64,000 bases of DNA from Bryobacteraceae bacterium (GCA_026129905.1 JAHCHE010000027.1:58123-122122); one strand, 5' to 3'; positions 26,574 to 36,242 are shown, numbered from the stretch's first letter. The notes: generated by a model from the letters alone, not told the origin. A program made the numbers and translations.

Positions 26574-28209
26574 CGCCTGGTTCGCGTGCGCGGTCGCCCT
26601 CATGCTGACCGCGATGGGCATCCTGATGGTGGCCTCCTCGCTGGAGGAAAACGACGCCTATGACGAGGGCGGCCACCTCGTGGCCGGCTATGCGCGCCTC
26701 CGCCTGGGCGAATACGGCTTCAATACTGAGCATCCGCCCCTCGGCAATGCCCTATCAGCCTTGCCGCTGCTGCCGTTGAACCCCAGGCTGGCCACCGAGC
26801 ACCCTTCGTGGCGCCAGAGCGCCGCGCCCATCGCCGGAGCGCTGTTCCTCTACCGGAATCGCGTCCGGCCGGAAACGCTGCTGTTCCTCGGCCGGCTTCC
26901 GACAATGCTTCTCACCCTCGCGCTCGGCGTGGTCATCGCGCTCTGGGCCCGCGCTCGCTTCGGTCCCGCAGCGGCGGCGCTGGCCACGTTCTTCTACGCC
27001 GCGGATCCTAGCTTCCTCGCCCATGGACATTACATCACCACGGACGTCATCGCGGCGCTCTTCATCTTCACGGCCTGCATCGGATGGGAGAAGTATCTGG
27101 TTACGCGTAACTGGAAGCATGCGCTGACAGCGGGCGTTCTGCTCGGCTTAGCCCTGCTTAGTAAGTTCTCAACGCTGTTCTTACTTCCGATTTTCGCGAT
27201 CGTTTATCTACTGCATCGTCCTCGAGAAAAAGCCCGCCTGGCGGCGGCGCTCGCGCTCGCGGGCGTAATCGCCGCAGTTATTGTCGGCAGCGGCTACTGG
27301 CCCGAAACACGGCGCGCGTTATCGGGCGAGCTTCCGCTCGACCGTCATTCTTACCTGGTGGGTCTCCGCCTGGTGGCGGAACACAGCCGCGACGGACACC
27401 CCGCGTACCTGTTAGGGCGGGTTTCGGAAAAAGGCTGGTGGTACTACTTTCCCGTAGTCTTCGCCGTCAAGACCCCGTCGGCGGTCCTACTGCTTGCGCT
27501 GGCGGCTATTCCGGCGGGCATTGTCGCCGCCGTTCGCCGGCGCAAACGCCTTCTTCAGACCTTTGTCTCCGTTGAACCGAAATGGCTGATCCTTACCGTG
27601 CCGCCGGCGGCCTACTTCGCCATGAGCGTAGCCAGCAGCATCAATATCGGCGTGCGGCACCTCCTGCCGGTCTATCCCTTTCTGCACGTGTTGCTGGCAG
27701 CGGTGCTGTTCCGCGCACGGGCAGCAGCGCCGAGAAAGGCTTTTGCCGCGATCCTGCTAGCTGTGGTCGTTCTCCAGACCGCGGAAACGGCGAACGCGCA
27801 TCCGGACTATCTCGCGTTCTTCAACACGCTCTCCGGGGCGAGCGCCCGGGGCGACCGCTATCTCGTCGACTCCAACCTCGACTGGGGACAGGCGGTGAAG
27901 AAGCTCCGAGGCTACATGGATGCCCACTCCATCGATAGCGTCTGCCTGGCTTACTTCGGGACCACCGACGTCGCTTACTGGGGCCTTCGGCCGCGGAAGC
28001 TTCCTCTTACTTGGGAACTGGACCAGCGCCGTAACATGAACTGCGTCGCCGCCGTCAGCGCCACATTACTCCACGACGTGTATGTTCAATCCGGAAGTTA
28101 TGCCTGGCTCCGGGAGAGAGAGCCTTTCGCCCGCGTGGGTAACTCCATCTACCTTTACGAGATTGCTTCCGGCCGTCTATCGCGAACTGCGCCATCCGGC
28201 CGCCCATGA
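26554..28209 (+). CDS. PMT/ArnT-like GT-C glycosyltransferase
   Basis: An integral membrane protein of about 551 residues of the dolichyl-phosphate-mannose mannosyltransferase (PMT_2) type. It has about ten transmembrane helices, the N-terminal acidic loop after helix 1 (ENDAYDEGGHLVAGYARLRLGEYGFNTEHPPLGNALSALPLL) and the family segment DPSFLAHGHYITTDVIAALFIF. GT-C enzymes transfer sugars from a polyprenyl-phosphate donor on the outer face of the inner membrane. The C-terminal half has SNLDWGQAVKKLRGYMDAH, common in such bacterial proteins. I chose ATG 26554; a TTG at 26533 is in frame. The overlap with the preceding gene suggests translational coupling. Confidence 0.87.
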   Translation: MPPREDNAWFACAVALMLTAMGILMVASSLEENDAYDEGGHLVAGYARLRLGEYGFNTEHPPLGNALSALPLLPLNPRLATEHPSWRQSAAPIAGALFLYRNRVRPETLLFLGRLPTMLLTLALGVVIALWARARFGPAAAALATFFYAADPSFLAHGHYITTDVIAALFIFTACIGWEKYLVTRNWKHALTAGVLLGLALLSKFSTLFLLPIFAIVYLLHRPREKARLAAALALAGVIAAVIVGSGYWPETRRALSGELPLDRHSYLVGLRLVAEHSRDGHPAYLLGRVSEKGWWYYFPVVFAVKTPSAVLLLALAAIPAGIVAAVRRRKRLLQTFVSVEPKWLILTVPPAAYFAMSVASSINIGVRHLLPVYPFLHVLLAAVLFRARAAAPRKAFAAILLAVVVLQTAETANAHPDYLAFFNTLSGASARGDRYLVDSNLDWGQAVKKLRGYMDAHSIDSVCLAYFGTTDVAYWGLRPRKLPLTWELDQRRNMNCVAAVSATLLHDVYVQSGSYAWLREREPFARVGNSIYLYEIASGRLSRTAPSGRP

Positions 28210-28284
28210 CACGCAGGGGGAGACCCCGGGCCATTGTACGGTACACTGGCTTGTCACGCTGGGGTTCGGCATGGGAGGCGCGCT

Positions 28285-29118
28285 TTGGCAGACGTAGCTC
28301 TCTTTCTCTCGCCGCATCTGGACGACGCCGTGCTTTCGTGCCCGGGGCGTATTCAGCGGCTGGCGGGGGCGGGAAGCCGGGTGGTGGTCGCCACCGTGTT
28401 CACGGAAGCGGATGCCGCGGCTGCCACTCTGTATCGCAACCGCCGGGCAGAGGATAAGCGGGCCGTTCGATCGCTCGGAGCGACGCCACTGCACCTGGGC
28501 TTCCTGGATGCGCCATATCGTTCGGCCGAATACCGCGATTTCCGGGAGATCGTATTCGGAGAGGCGGCGGAATACGCGGGAACGTGCAGGCGAGTGACGG
28601 AGGAGATCCGGACGTTAGTTGGCCGGCTTCAGGCACGAACGGTACTCGGTCCGCTGGCGGCGGGGAACCATGTCGATCACAGGTTGGCGCGGGACGCCGC
28701 GCTGGCGGCGGTGGAGACGTCCCGGCTCCTTTTCTACGAAGACCGGCCTTATGCGTTCGTCCGCGAGCAGGTGCGACACGTGCTCGGGAAAAGCATGGCG
28801 GCGAAGGCGGCGCGATTCTGGCGGCGCTACTTTGAGGTCACCTACGTCAGGACCTATCTTGGCGGAACCAGCCGCGACGAGGTGATCGGCGCGTGGAGCC
28901 GCGTTCCGCCATTTCCGCGGCAATACAGACTGCGAAAGGCCGAAACGGTTGTCCTCCGGCCAAGTGAATGGGCCCGGGCCACCGAGGCCATTCGACTATA
29001 CCGCACGCAGATCGACGACCTGTTTTCCGGCGAAATGGAGCTAAATGCCCTTTACAGGGAGAACCCGGAGACGCTCTACCGGGTACGGCGTTCGATGGTC
29101 GGCAATGACGAATCGTAG
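28285..29118 (+). CDS. PIG-L/LmbE-family deacetylase
   Basis: A 277-residue zinc-dependent deacetylase. The metal-binding motif PHLDDAVLSCPG is near the N-terminus, the third ligand is in the AAGNHVDHRLARDAA segment (about residue 135), and the Rossmann-like strand VVVATVFTEAD lies between. PIG-L enzymes remove acetyl groups from N-acetylglucosamine-type sugars. The TTG at 28285 gives MADVALFLSPHLDD and has GGGAGG six bases upstream; an in-frame TTG at 28234 would add an unrelated N-terminus. It follows the glycosyltransferase and glycosidase-like genes, forming a probable glycan-processing group. Confidence 0.9.
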   Translation: MADVALFLSPHLDDAVLSCPGRIQRLAGAGSRVVVATVFTEADAAAATLYRNRRAEDKRAVRSLGATPLHLGFLDAPYRSAEYRDFREIVFGEAAEYAGTCRRVTEEIRTLVGRLQARTVLGPLAAGNHVDHRLARDAALAAVETSRLLFYEDRPYAFVREQVRHVLGKSMAAKAARFWRRYFEVTYVRTYLGGTSRDEVIGAWSRVPPFPRQYRLRKAETVVLRPSEWARATEAIRLYRTQIDDLFSGEMELNALYRENPETLYRVRRSMVGNDES

Positions 29119-29124
29119 TCTCGG

Positions 29125-32100
29125 TCAGCTTCGCGCGCCGTCCAGAAACTCGCGAAGCTGCGCCGCCAAGACCTGGACATTGGGCTCCCTCAACACCTCG
29201 ATTCCCTTCCCAGGCGCGACGCGCTCGACGATCTCGCCATCCACGGCTCCTCCCCAAAAAGCGCGATAGTCCGCCCGTTCCTCGCTACCCCGCAAATACA
29301 CGAGCGGCCCTCGATACGCCGCGGCGGGACGGTACCCGCGGCTGGCATCCACATGATATGCTCGCAGCCGCCGGGCGTGGAGCCGTTGCGCGAGACGCCC
29401 CCCGCCGTTCCAGCCCGCCGAAGCGCCCGCCGAAGCGATCGACGCCGCGGCGACATCCATCATGCGCTCGAACCGCAGACGGCCACGCCGGCCGAAGTAG
29501 GAGACCACTCCGGCTATCCCGCCTTCCGCTCTCCGCGCGTGATAGCCGACGCTGCCGCCCACTCCCTCCACCGTCTTCCATTCGCCGTCCGTGTTGATGG
29601 CGGCAAGCAGTCCCACGCGCTCGCCGGCCGCCTGCATCTGCCGCGCCATCTCGAGCGCCAGGTACGCGCCCATGCAGTAGCCGGCCAAGCAGTACGGCCC
29701 GCGAGGCTGGAGCGTACGGACCTCGTCCACGTACAGCGCGGCCAAGGCCTCCACCGTCCGCGGCATGCCGGCCACATCCCGCAGCCCCGCCGACTGCAAC
29801 CCGTAGAGGGGCTGGTCTTCGCCAAGGCGTAACGCCAGTTCCCGGTAGAACAGCACATCGCCGTCATTGCCGTGCGCGCAATACAGCGGCAGGCGCGACC
29901 CTCGCGGCTGAATCGGAACCAGCGACGCCCAACTCGCCTCGTACCCTTTCTCCGCGATGGTTTCCGCGAGTTGTTCGATCGTCGGCGCGGCCAGCAGCGC
30001 CGCCAGCGGCAGCCGCAAGCCCATTTCCCGCTCGATGCGGGTGAAAACCTTTACCGCGAGCAGCGAATGTCCGCCCAGGTCGAAGAAATTGTCGCGAACG
30101 CCGACTCTGCGCAGCCTGAGCGTTTCCTCCCAGATCGCCTTCAACCGCGCTTCCAGCTTGTTGCGCGGGGCCTCCGATTCGGGCGAGGCGGAACGCGCCC
30201 GAACCGGCGGCGGCAGCGCGACCCGGTTCACCTTGCCGTTCGGAAGTAACGGGAAGTCATCAAGCACAATCCAATCCGAAGGCATCATGTACTCGGGGAG
30301 ACGTTGCCGCGCGAACTCGCGCAGGCCCGACCGAGTCAGACTTGCGCCATCCCGCGGCGCGACGTACGCCGCCAGCGCCTTGGCGCCGCCGGGCGGTTCC
30401 CACACCGTGACCGCCGCCCGGCGAACCTCCGGGCACTCGGCGAGCGCCGCTTCCACTTCGCCCGGCTCGATCCGGTAGCCGCGTATCTTCACCTGTTCAT
30501 CCACGCGGCCCAGGAATTCGATGTGGCCGTCCGGCAAGTAGCGCGCCAGGTCGCCCGTGCGGTAGAGCCGCTCGCCGCCCGCGCGGAACGGATCCGGAAT
30601 GAAGCGCTCCGCCGTCAGTCCCGGCTGGTTGATGTAGCCTCGCGCAAGTCCGTCGCCTCCGATGTACAGCTCTCCCGGGACGCCCGGCGGTACGGGCTCA
30701 AGCTGCCGGTCCAGTACGTAGACGCGGGCGTTGTCGATAGGACGGCCGATCGGGACGGTACGAAGCTTCCGGACCGGCTCGCAACGATAGTAGGCGCAGG
30801 CTACCGTCGCTTCCGTCGGACCGTAGCCGTTGAATAGATCCGCGCGCAGCCTCTCGGAAAAGCGCTCGGGGACGCCCAACGGCAGTGTCTCCGCGCCGGT
30901 CGTCACACGCCGCAACAAAGTCAGTTCCGTCAGTCTCGGTTCATCGAGCAGGATCTGAAGTTGCGACGGGATGAAGCAGGCCGCCGTGACTTTGTGGCGA
31001 GCCATGAGATCCACCAGGTAGTCCGTTTCGCCCTCGCGGCCCGGATCAGCCAGCACGAGCGCCGCGCCCGACGCCAATGGCTCGAAAAATTCCCACACCG
31101 AGTCGTCGAAGGAGGCCGAAGCGCGCTGCAGCAGACGGTCGTTCTCGTTGAGCGCGAAGTAGCGCTGCCTCCAGAGCAGGTGATTGACCACGGCGCGATG
31201 GCTCACCATAACGCCTTTCGGTCGCCCCGTCGTGCCGGACGTGTATATGACATAGGCGAGGTTCCGCCCGCTGCCCGGACTTCGCGGGTTGTGATCGGGC
31301 GCCCCCGACGCCAGCGCCTCCGCGATCCATTCTCCGGTGATCCCCATCGCCGAGCCCGCATCCCGCACTACGAAATCCCGCCGGTCCTTTGGATGCGCCG
31401 GGTCGAGCGGAACATACGCCGCCCCCGCTTTCAGAATTGCCAGCAGTCCGATCACCAGCGCCGGCGATCGCTCAATCGAAATCGCGACTCTCGCGTCCGG
31501 CCGCGCGCCCCGCGCCAACAGACGGTGCGCCGCACGGTTGGCGCGACGGTTCAGTTCTCCGTACGTCAACCGGCCCGAATCCCAGATGACAGCCGTGGCC
31601 TCCGGTCTTCGCTCCGCCTGCTGCTCGAAGAGTTCATGGACGCGGGCTTGCTCGTCGAACTCCCTCCCTGTCTCGTTCCACTCGACCACTACTCTCCGCC
31701 GCTCCTCCGGACGGAGCATCGGCAGCAGCGAGACTCTCCGGTCCCGTTCCGCGACGATCGCCTCGAGCAGGTTTCGGTAGTGCCCTATCATGCGGTAGAT
31801 CGTTGCGTCTTCGAAAAGACGGGCGTCGTAGCGGAATGCGCACCGGAGCCCCTCGGGCGCCTCCTTCGCTTCGACGCTCAGGTCCAACCCGCCGATCACG
31901 CCCGAGTCGAACTCGAAACGCTCGAAGCGCAGTTGCTCTACCTCCACCGTCTCCCGCGCCGGCAGGTTGCGGAGCTGAAACATCGTCTGAAAGAACGGCC
32001 ACCGGTCCGGATGGCGCTCCGGCCGCAATTCCTCGACGATCTTTTCGAACGGCGCCTCCTGGTTCGCGTAGGCGCCAAGCGCGGTTTCCCGCACCCGCGC

Positions 32101-33120
32101 CAGCAACTCGCGAGCGGTGAGTTCGGGCGTTATCTGCGTCCGGAAGACCAGGACGTTCATGAAGCAGCCGATCAGCTCTTCGGTTTCCACGCGGCCGCGG
32201 CCCGCGATCGGCACGCCAATGACGATATCCTCCTGGCCCGCGTAGCGCGTCAGCAACAACTGCAAGCCCGCCAGCAGCGTCATGAACAAGCTGACGCGCT
32301 CCAGGCGGCTCACCCGTTTCAGCGCCGCGGTCAGGTCCGCCGCCAGCGTGCAGGCGTGCGATCCGCTGCGGTAGCTCCTTCCCGCCGGCGCGTCGCGATC
32401 GGCCGGGAGTTTCAGCGATGCGGGCGCTCCGGCCAGTTTCCTCCGCCAATACTCCAATTGCGGGGCCAACGCCGCGTCGTTCCATCGCTGCTGCTGCCAT
32501 GCGGCGAAATCCGAGTACTGAATCGGCGGCGCCGCCAATGGCGAAGCGTCGTTGCGCGCGAACGACCGGTAGAGCGTTTTCAGCTCGTTGACGAAAACCG
32601 TTTCCGACCAGCCGTCGAAGATGATGTGGTGCATCAGCGCCAGCAGCGCGTGCTCCTCGCCTCGAAGCCGAAGCAGGATCACGCGGAAAAGCGGGCCGCT
32701 GGCAAGGTCGAACGGACGCGAGGCCTCCGTTGCAGCGATCCGGCGCGCCTCGCCTTCGCGCGCCTCCGGGGGGATTCCCGTCAGGTCCCGCGTCTCGATC
32801 GGAACAGGCGCCGGCGGCATCACCACCTGCCGCGGTTCGCCGTCCTGAGGAGGAAACACCGTCCGCAGCGTCTCGTGTCGCCGCGCGATTTCGTTCAGCG
32901 CCCTCGCGAGAACCTCAACGTCCAGCGCCCCGGACAGGCGGAGCGCCAGCGGCCGGTTCGAAATGGGGCTTGCGGGATCGAACTCGTGAAGCAACCAGAT
33001 GCGCTTCTGCGCCGTGGAGAGCACCGCCGGCCCGGAGAACGCGCGCCTGGGAATACGGCTCGCGGCGCGGACGCCGGCGCTTCCAGCCGCCAGCGGCGGC
33101 GACGATTCCGCGGCGCTCAC
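29125..33120 (-). CDS. Nonribosomal peptide synthetase module C-A-PCP-TE
   Basis: A 1331-residue single-module NRPS. Condensation domain about 30-465 with the intact HHIIFDG (164-170). Adenylation domain about 485-970 with YTSGTTGRPKG, FNGYGPTE, YRTGDLARYL, GRVDEQVKIRGYRIEPGE and the catalytic-Lys segment NGKVNR. The substrate pocket, aligned by eye to GrsA, reads roughly D-D-W-C-V-T-G-V-A, a code I do not recognise. Carrier domain about 985-1060 with phosphopantetheine Ser1019 in LGGHSL. Thioesterase about 1075-1331 with GYCMG: Cys1149 replaces the usual Ser, Asn1176 and Gly1306 stand where Asp and His are expected. The GTG start overlaps the stop of the preceding ligase gene (GTGA), so translation is coupled. 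Product inferred: one amino acid carrying an acyl group supplied by the ligase. Unknown compound. Confidence 0.93.
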   Translation of the reverse strand: MSAAESSPPLAAGSAGVRAASRIPRRAFSGPAVLSTAQKRIWLLHEFDPASPISNRPLALRLSGALDVEVLARALNEIARRHETLRTVFPPQDGEPRQVVMPPAPVPIETRDLTGIPPEAREGEARRIAATEASRPFDLASGPLFRVILLRLRGEEHALLALMHHIIFDGWSETVFVNELKTLYRSFARNDASPLAAPPIQYSDFAAWQQQRWNDAALAPQLEYWRRKLAGAPASLKLPADRDAPAGRSYRSGSHACTLAADLTAALKRVSRLERVSLFMTLLAGLQLLLTRYAGQEDIVIGVPIAGRGRVETEELIGCFMNVLVFRTQITPELTARELLARVRETALGAYANQEAPFEKIVEELRPERHPDRWPFFQTMFQLRNLPARETVEVEQLRFERFEFDSGVIGGLDLSVEAKEAPEGLRCAFRYDARLFEDATIYRMIGHYRNLLEAIVAERDRRVSLLPMLRPEERRRVVVEWNETGREFDEQARVHELFEQQAERRPEATAVIWDSGRLTYGELNRRANRAAHRLLARGARPDARVAISIERSPALVIGLLAILKAGAAYVPLDPAHPKDRRDFVVRDAGSAMGITGEWIAEALASGAPDHNPRSPGSGRNLAYVIYTSGTTGRPKGVMVSHRAVVNHLLWRQRYFALNENDRLLQRASASFDDSVWEFFEPLASGAALVLADPGREGETDYLVDLMARHKVTAACFIPSQLQILLDEPRLTELTLLRRVTTGAETLPLGVPERFSERLRADLFNGYGPTEATVACAYYRCEPVRKLRTVPIGRPIDNARVYVLDRQLEPVPPGVPGELYIGGDGLARGYINQPGLTAERFIPDPFRAGGERLYRTGDLARYLPDGHIEFLGRVDEQVKIRGYRIEPGEVEAALAECPEVRRAAVTVWEPPGGAKALAAYVAPRDGASLTRSGLREFARQRLPEYMMPSDWIVLDDFPLLPNGKVNRVALPPPVRARSASPESEAPRNKLEARLKAIWEETLRLRRVGVRDNFFDLGGHSLLAVKVFTRIEREMGLRLPLAALLAAPTIEQLAETIAEKGYEASWASLVPIQPRGSRLPLYCAHGNDGDVLFYRELALRLGEDQPLYGLQSAGLRDVAGMPRTVEALAALYVDEVRTLQPRGPYCLAGYCMGAYLALEMARQMQAAGERVGLLAAINTDGEWKTVEGVGGSVGYHARRAEGGIAGVVSYFGRRGRLRFERMMDVAAASIASAGASAGWNGGGRLAQRLHARRLRAYHVDASRGYRPAAAYRGPLVYLRGSEERADYRAFWGGAVDGEIVERVAPGKGIEVLREPNVQVLAAQLREFLDGARS

Positions 33121-34889
33121 GTTTGCCGCTCCGCCTCCCCGGCCAGTAGCGCCTCGATGATGGCCGCCTGGTCCTTCACCGTGGATGCATCGAAGAACGA
33201 CGCCACGGTCAGCTCCACCTCCAGCCGGCTGCGAACCCGCGAAACCACCTGCGTCGCCAGCATCGAATCGCCGCCAAGTTCGAGAAAATCGTCGTCCAGG
33301 CCCACCGGCGCCACGCGAAGCACTTCCTCCCAGATCTCGGCCACGATCTTCTCCACCTCGGATTGCGGCTCGCAGCGCGGCTTCCCAACACCGTCCGCCG
33401 CGCGCCGGTGGTCGCCGACCCCCAGCCGCTCAGCGAGTCCGATCCGCTGAAGTTTTCCCGTCGGGCCTTTCGGAATTTCCTCGAGGAAAACGATCGTAGC
33501 CGGGACTTTGAACGGCGCCAGCCGCGACGCCGCGTATTTCCGGATCTCGGTCGCCGTAGCGGATTCTCCATCGCGCAACACGACCGCGGCGGCCACCGCT
33601 TCGCCAAGCGCGGTATCAGGGGCCGCGAAAACCACCGCCAGCGACACAGGCGGATAGTCCAGGATGACCTCTTCCACCTCGCGCGGAGAGATCTTCTCGC
33701 CGCCCCGATTAATGATCTCCTTCAGCCGCCCCGTCAGCGTCAGATAGCCGTCCTCGTCCAGGAATCCTTGGTCGCCTGTGCGGAACCACCCGTCGACAAA
33801 GGCACCGGCGTTCGCCTCGGGATTGCCTTCGTAGCCGCGAGTAACGTTCGGGCCGCGCAGAAGCACCTCGCCGTCGACCACCCGGACTTCCGGCCCGGCC
33901 GGCAACCCGACCGTACCCGGCTTGCGCCGCGCCGGCGGCAGGGGATTGCTGGCGATCTGGTGCGCCGCCTCGGTCATGCCGTAGGCTTCGATCACCGGAG
34001 CCCCAAACGTCTGCTCCATTTGCGCCATCAGTTGCGGCGCCAGCGGCGCCGACGACGAACGGATGAATCGAAACCGGCGCGCGCCGTTCTTCCGCGCCTG
34101 CGCCAGGATCGACTGGTGCATTGTCGGGACGGCCGTATACCAGGTGGGCTGCGTGGCGTCCACCCAATCGAGAAACCGCGGCGCATTGAATCCCGGCGAG
34201 CAGACGACGCTTGCCCCCGCCCATAGCGACGCCAGCAGACCCGCCACCAACCCGTGAATGTGAAACAGCGGCATGATGTTCAGACACCGGTCTTCCGCCG
34301 TAAGGGCGAGACTCGCCGCGACGCTCTCCGCGGAGGCGCAGAGGTTCGCGTGGGTCAGCGGCACGATCTTCGGCCGCGACGTTGTCCCGGAGGTGTGCAG
34401 TACCAGCGCGACGTCGTCCGGCGCGGCGGTCAGATCATGCCCGTCCGGCCCCTCCCTCGCGTGGCGCACGGTGAACATGCCCGCCGGCGCCGAACTTGGC
34501 GCATCGATCTCCAGCACCCGGATCCCCCGCTTCCCGGCAACCGCAACGGCCGGTGAATCCGAGCCGGCTTCCACCACCACGACCTTTGCGTTCAGGTCCG
34601 ACAGGCAGAAATCGAACTCCTCGGCCCCGTAGGAGGGGTTGAGCGGCGCGCTGGCCCCGACGGCGCTTGCCGAAAGTACGGCCGTCGCCATCGCCGGGCC
34701 GTTGGGCAACACGATCGCCACCCGGTCCCCGCGCGTCACGCCCCAGCGGCGCAGCGCCGCCGCTGTCGCGGCGAGGTGACCGCGAAGTCCCGCGTAAGTC
34801 AAGGCCGGACGCTCCAACCCGGAGATGGCGCAACGCGCCGGACAACTTTGCGCGCGAGCCTCCATCAGCTCGGGAAGCGTGAGACGCAT
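33117..34889 (-). CDS. AMP-dependent acyl/carboxylate ligase fused to a carrier domain
   Basis: A 590-residue protein. Residues 1-500 are an ANL-superfamily adenylating enzyme with HTSGTTSRPKIVPLTH (P-loop), NIMPLFHIHGLVAGL, EAYGMTEAAHQIASNPLPP, FRTGDQGFLDEDGYLTLTGRLKEIINRGGEKISPREVE and the catalytic Lys in PTGKLQR. By memory it resembles oxalyl-CoA synthetase/AAE3-type ligases most. Residues about 510-590 are a carrier domain with phosphopantetheine Ser in LELGGDSMLATQ. This layout suits a loading module that activates a carboxylic acid and hands it to the condensation domain of the next protein. It lies three bases after DUF3326 and overlaps the NRPS start. Confidence 0.92.
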   Translation of the reverse strand: MRLTLPELMEARAQSCPARCAISGLERPALTYAGLRGHLAATAAALRRWGVTRGDRVAIVLPNGPAMATAVLSASAVGASAPLNPSYGAEEFDFCLSDLNAKVVVVEAGSDSPAVAVAGKRGIRVLEIDAPSSAPAGMFTVRHAREGPDGHDLTAAPDDVALVLHTSGTTSRPKIVPLTHANLCASAESVAASLALTAEDRCLNIMPLFHIHGLVAGLLASLWAGASVVCSPGFNAPRFLDWVDATQPTWYTAVPTMHQSILAQARKNGARRFRFIRSSSAPLAPQLMAQMEQTFGAPVIEAYGMTEAAHQIASNPLPPARRKPGTVGLPAGPEVRVVDGEVLLRGPNVTRGYEGNPEANAGAFVDGWFRTGDQGFLDEDGYLTLTGRLKEIINRGGEKISPREVEEVILDYPPVSLAVVFAAPDTALGEAVAAAVVLRDGESATATEIRKYAASRLAPFKVPATIVFLEEIPKGPTGKLQRIGLAERLGVGDHRRAADGVGKPRCEPQSEVEKIVAEIWEEVLRVAPVGLDDDFLELGGDSMLATQVVSRVRSRLEVELTVASFFDASTVKDQAAIIEALLAGEAERQT

Positions 34890-34892
34890 GTC

Positions 34893-36242
34893 TTACGTGG
34901 CGGCCGCCTCCACCGGAGGAGCCTCTTCCCGGGCCGGGCGCGCAACGCGCAGCGGTCCGGCCAGAGGCCGCCGCAGGCTTTCAAGCGCGATCCCTTCCCG
35001 CAACGCGAGAATCACCCCTGCCGCCTCGAGATAGGACTCCACCTCGATCGCGTTCGGCATCCGCATCCTCGCATTGGTTATGTCGAGGATCGTCTGGTTT
35101 TCCCGCACGGCGATCAGCGGAATATCGTTGAATTCCGCCGCCAGAGCGGGAATGCCGCCCAGGCAGGACGCGGGCGTCACGATCGCGATCACGTTGTTCA
35201 GCGAGATGAAGTGGGGCGGCAGGTTCCACAAGTCGGCCGCCGGGACGATGCGCGGCGCCTTCGCCAGCCCTTTCAAGACGGAAAAATAATGAGGCGTCGA
35301 GATGAACTCGGCCGACGCGCGCGGATTGCGCGTCGATTTCTCTTTAATGTCCTGATAATACGGCAGAGGCGCGTGAGCCGTTGGAATTCGGAATATTTTC
35401 GAGATCAAATGCGTTATAATCGCTTCAATTCCTCCCGATGGGTTCGGAATTTCTCCGGCGAGGTGCCGCGCGAACATTTCCGCCGTGACGCCGTGGATTA
35501 CCGACACGCCGCCGGCCGCCTGCGCTCCGCGCGCAATCAGCAGTTCCACCGCGTCGAGAATGGCCTCCGGCCGCAACACTGTCCCGGCGGCGCAGCCGGT
35601 CCGCGACCATTCGATGCGCACCCCGATCTCCTCGTCCAGGACCGCGTACAGGCCGCAATCGATCCCCTTCGCCGCTCGCGCCGCGTTCAGCGTGTTGAGG
35701 ACGTCGTCCAGGTACTCGAGGCCCGTCGGGTCGATGAACGTCCCAACCTTGTTCGCCGTGACCGGAACCAGCGCCACGTGTCCCAGCAGGAAATCGTCCA
35801 GGCTCTTGCCTTCGACGTACAGGACGTTGGAGGCCATCTCGTTCAGCTCGGAAGCGTTCACCGCGTTCGGGTGCGCGATCAGCAGGTCCGCCGCGGCCGC
35901 CAGCAGATTCGTCGCCGGACAAGCATCGCCGGCGTACCCGCCGAATTCGCAGCGAATCCCCGTCGGAATCACCTGGACGACCGCCGCGGGCGATGCCGGA
36001 TGCGTCTTTCGCCTCGGCGTCAGCAGCTCGATCGAGCGGAAGCGGTCCGCGTACGGCTCGCTATCGGCGAATCGAACCACGGTCGCCTCCACCACGATCT
36101 CGTCCGCCGCGGCCTCGACCACGGAGAATCGCAGCGGATATCCGTCCGGCGCCACCGCCTGCGCGAAGGGCCCCGCGATCGCTTCAAGCCAGCTCGATCG
36201 CCTGTGTACCGCCAGGCGATATCGCCCGTTTTCCAGTCTCAT
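34893..36242 (-). CDS. DUF3326 family protein, first gene of the NRPS operon
   Basis: A 449-residue soluble protein that I place in the DUF3326 family from VQVIPTGIRCEFGGYAGDACPATNLL, LIAHPNAVNASELNEMASNVLYVEGKSLDDFLLG and VSVIHGVTAEMFARHLAGE. Function is unknown. The conserved glycine-rich and Cys segments (GDACPATN, VTPASCLGGIPALAAEFNDIPLIAVREN) look like an enzyme that binds a small molecule or nucleotide, but no reaction should be claimed. The ATG at 36242 has AGGGAG six bases upstream; an in-frame start at 36317 would add a sequence unlike the family. It is the first gene of a three-gene operon, which points to supplying or modifying a building block. Confidence 0.8.
   Translation of the reverse strand: MRLENGRYRLAVHRRSSWLEAIAGPFAQAVAPDGYPLRFSVVEAAADEIVVEATVVRFADSEPYADRFRSIELLTPRRKTHPASPAAVVQVIPTGIRCEFGGYAGDACPATNLLAAAADLLIAHPNAVNASELNEMASNVLYVEGKSLDDFLLGHVALVPVTANKVGTFIDPTGLEYLDDVLNTLNAARAAKGIDCGLYAVLDEEIGVRIEWSRTGCAAGTVLRPEAILDAVELLIARGAQAAGGVSVIHGVTAEMFARHLAGEIPNPSGGIEAIITHLISKIFRIPTAHAPLPYYQDIKEKSTRNPRASAEFISTPHYFSVLKGLAKAPRIVPAADLWNLPPHFISLNNVIAIVTPASCLGGIPALAAEFNDIPLIAVRENQTILDITNARMRMPNAIEVESYLEAAGVILALREGIALESLRRPLAGPLRVARPAREEAPPVEAAAT

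Noticed and set aside
24348..26621. A 757-codon minus-strand frame
   Set aside because: Antisense to the glycosidase-like gene, whose frame is supported by a signal peptide and family motifs.
30961..33450. An 829-codon plus-strand frame opposite the NRPS
   Set aside because: Antisense artefact of the NRPS gene, which has every expected motif in order.
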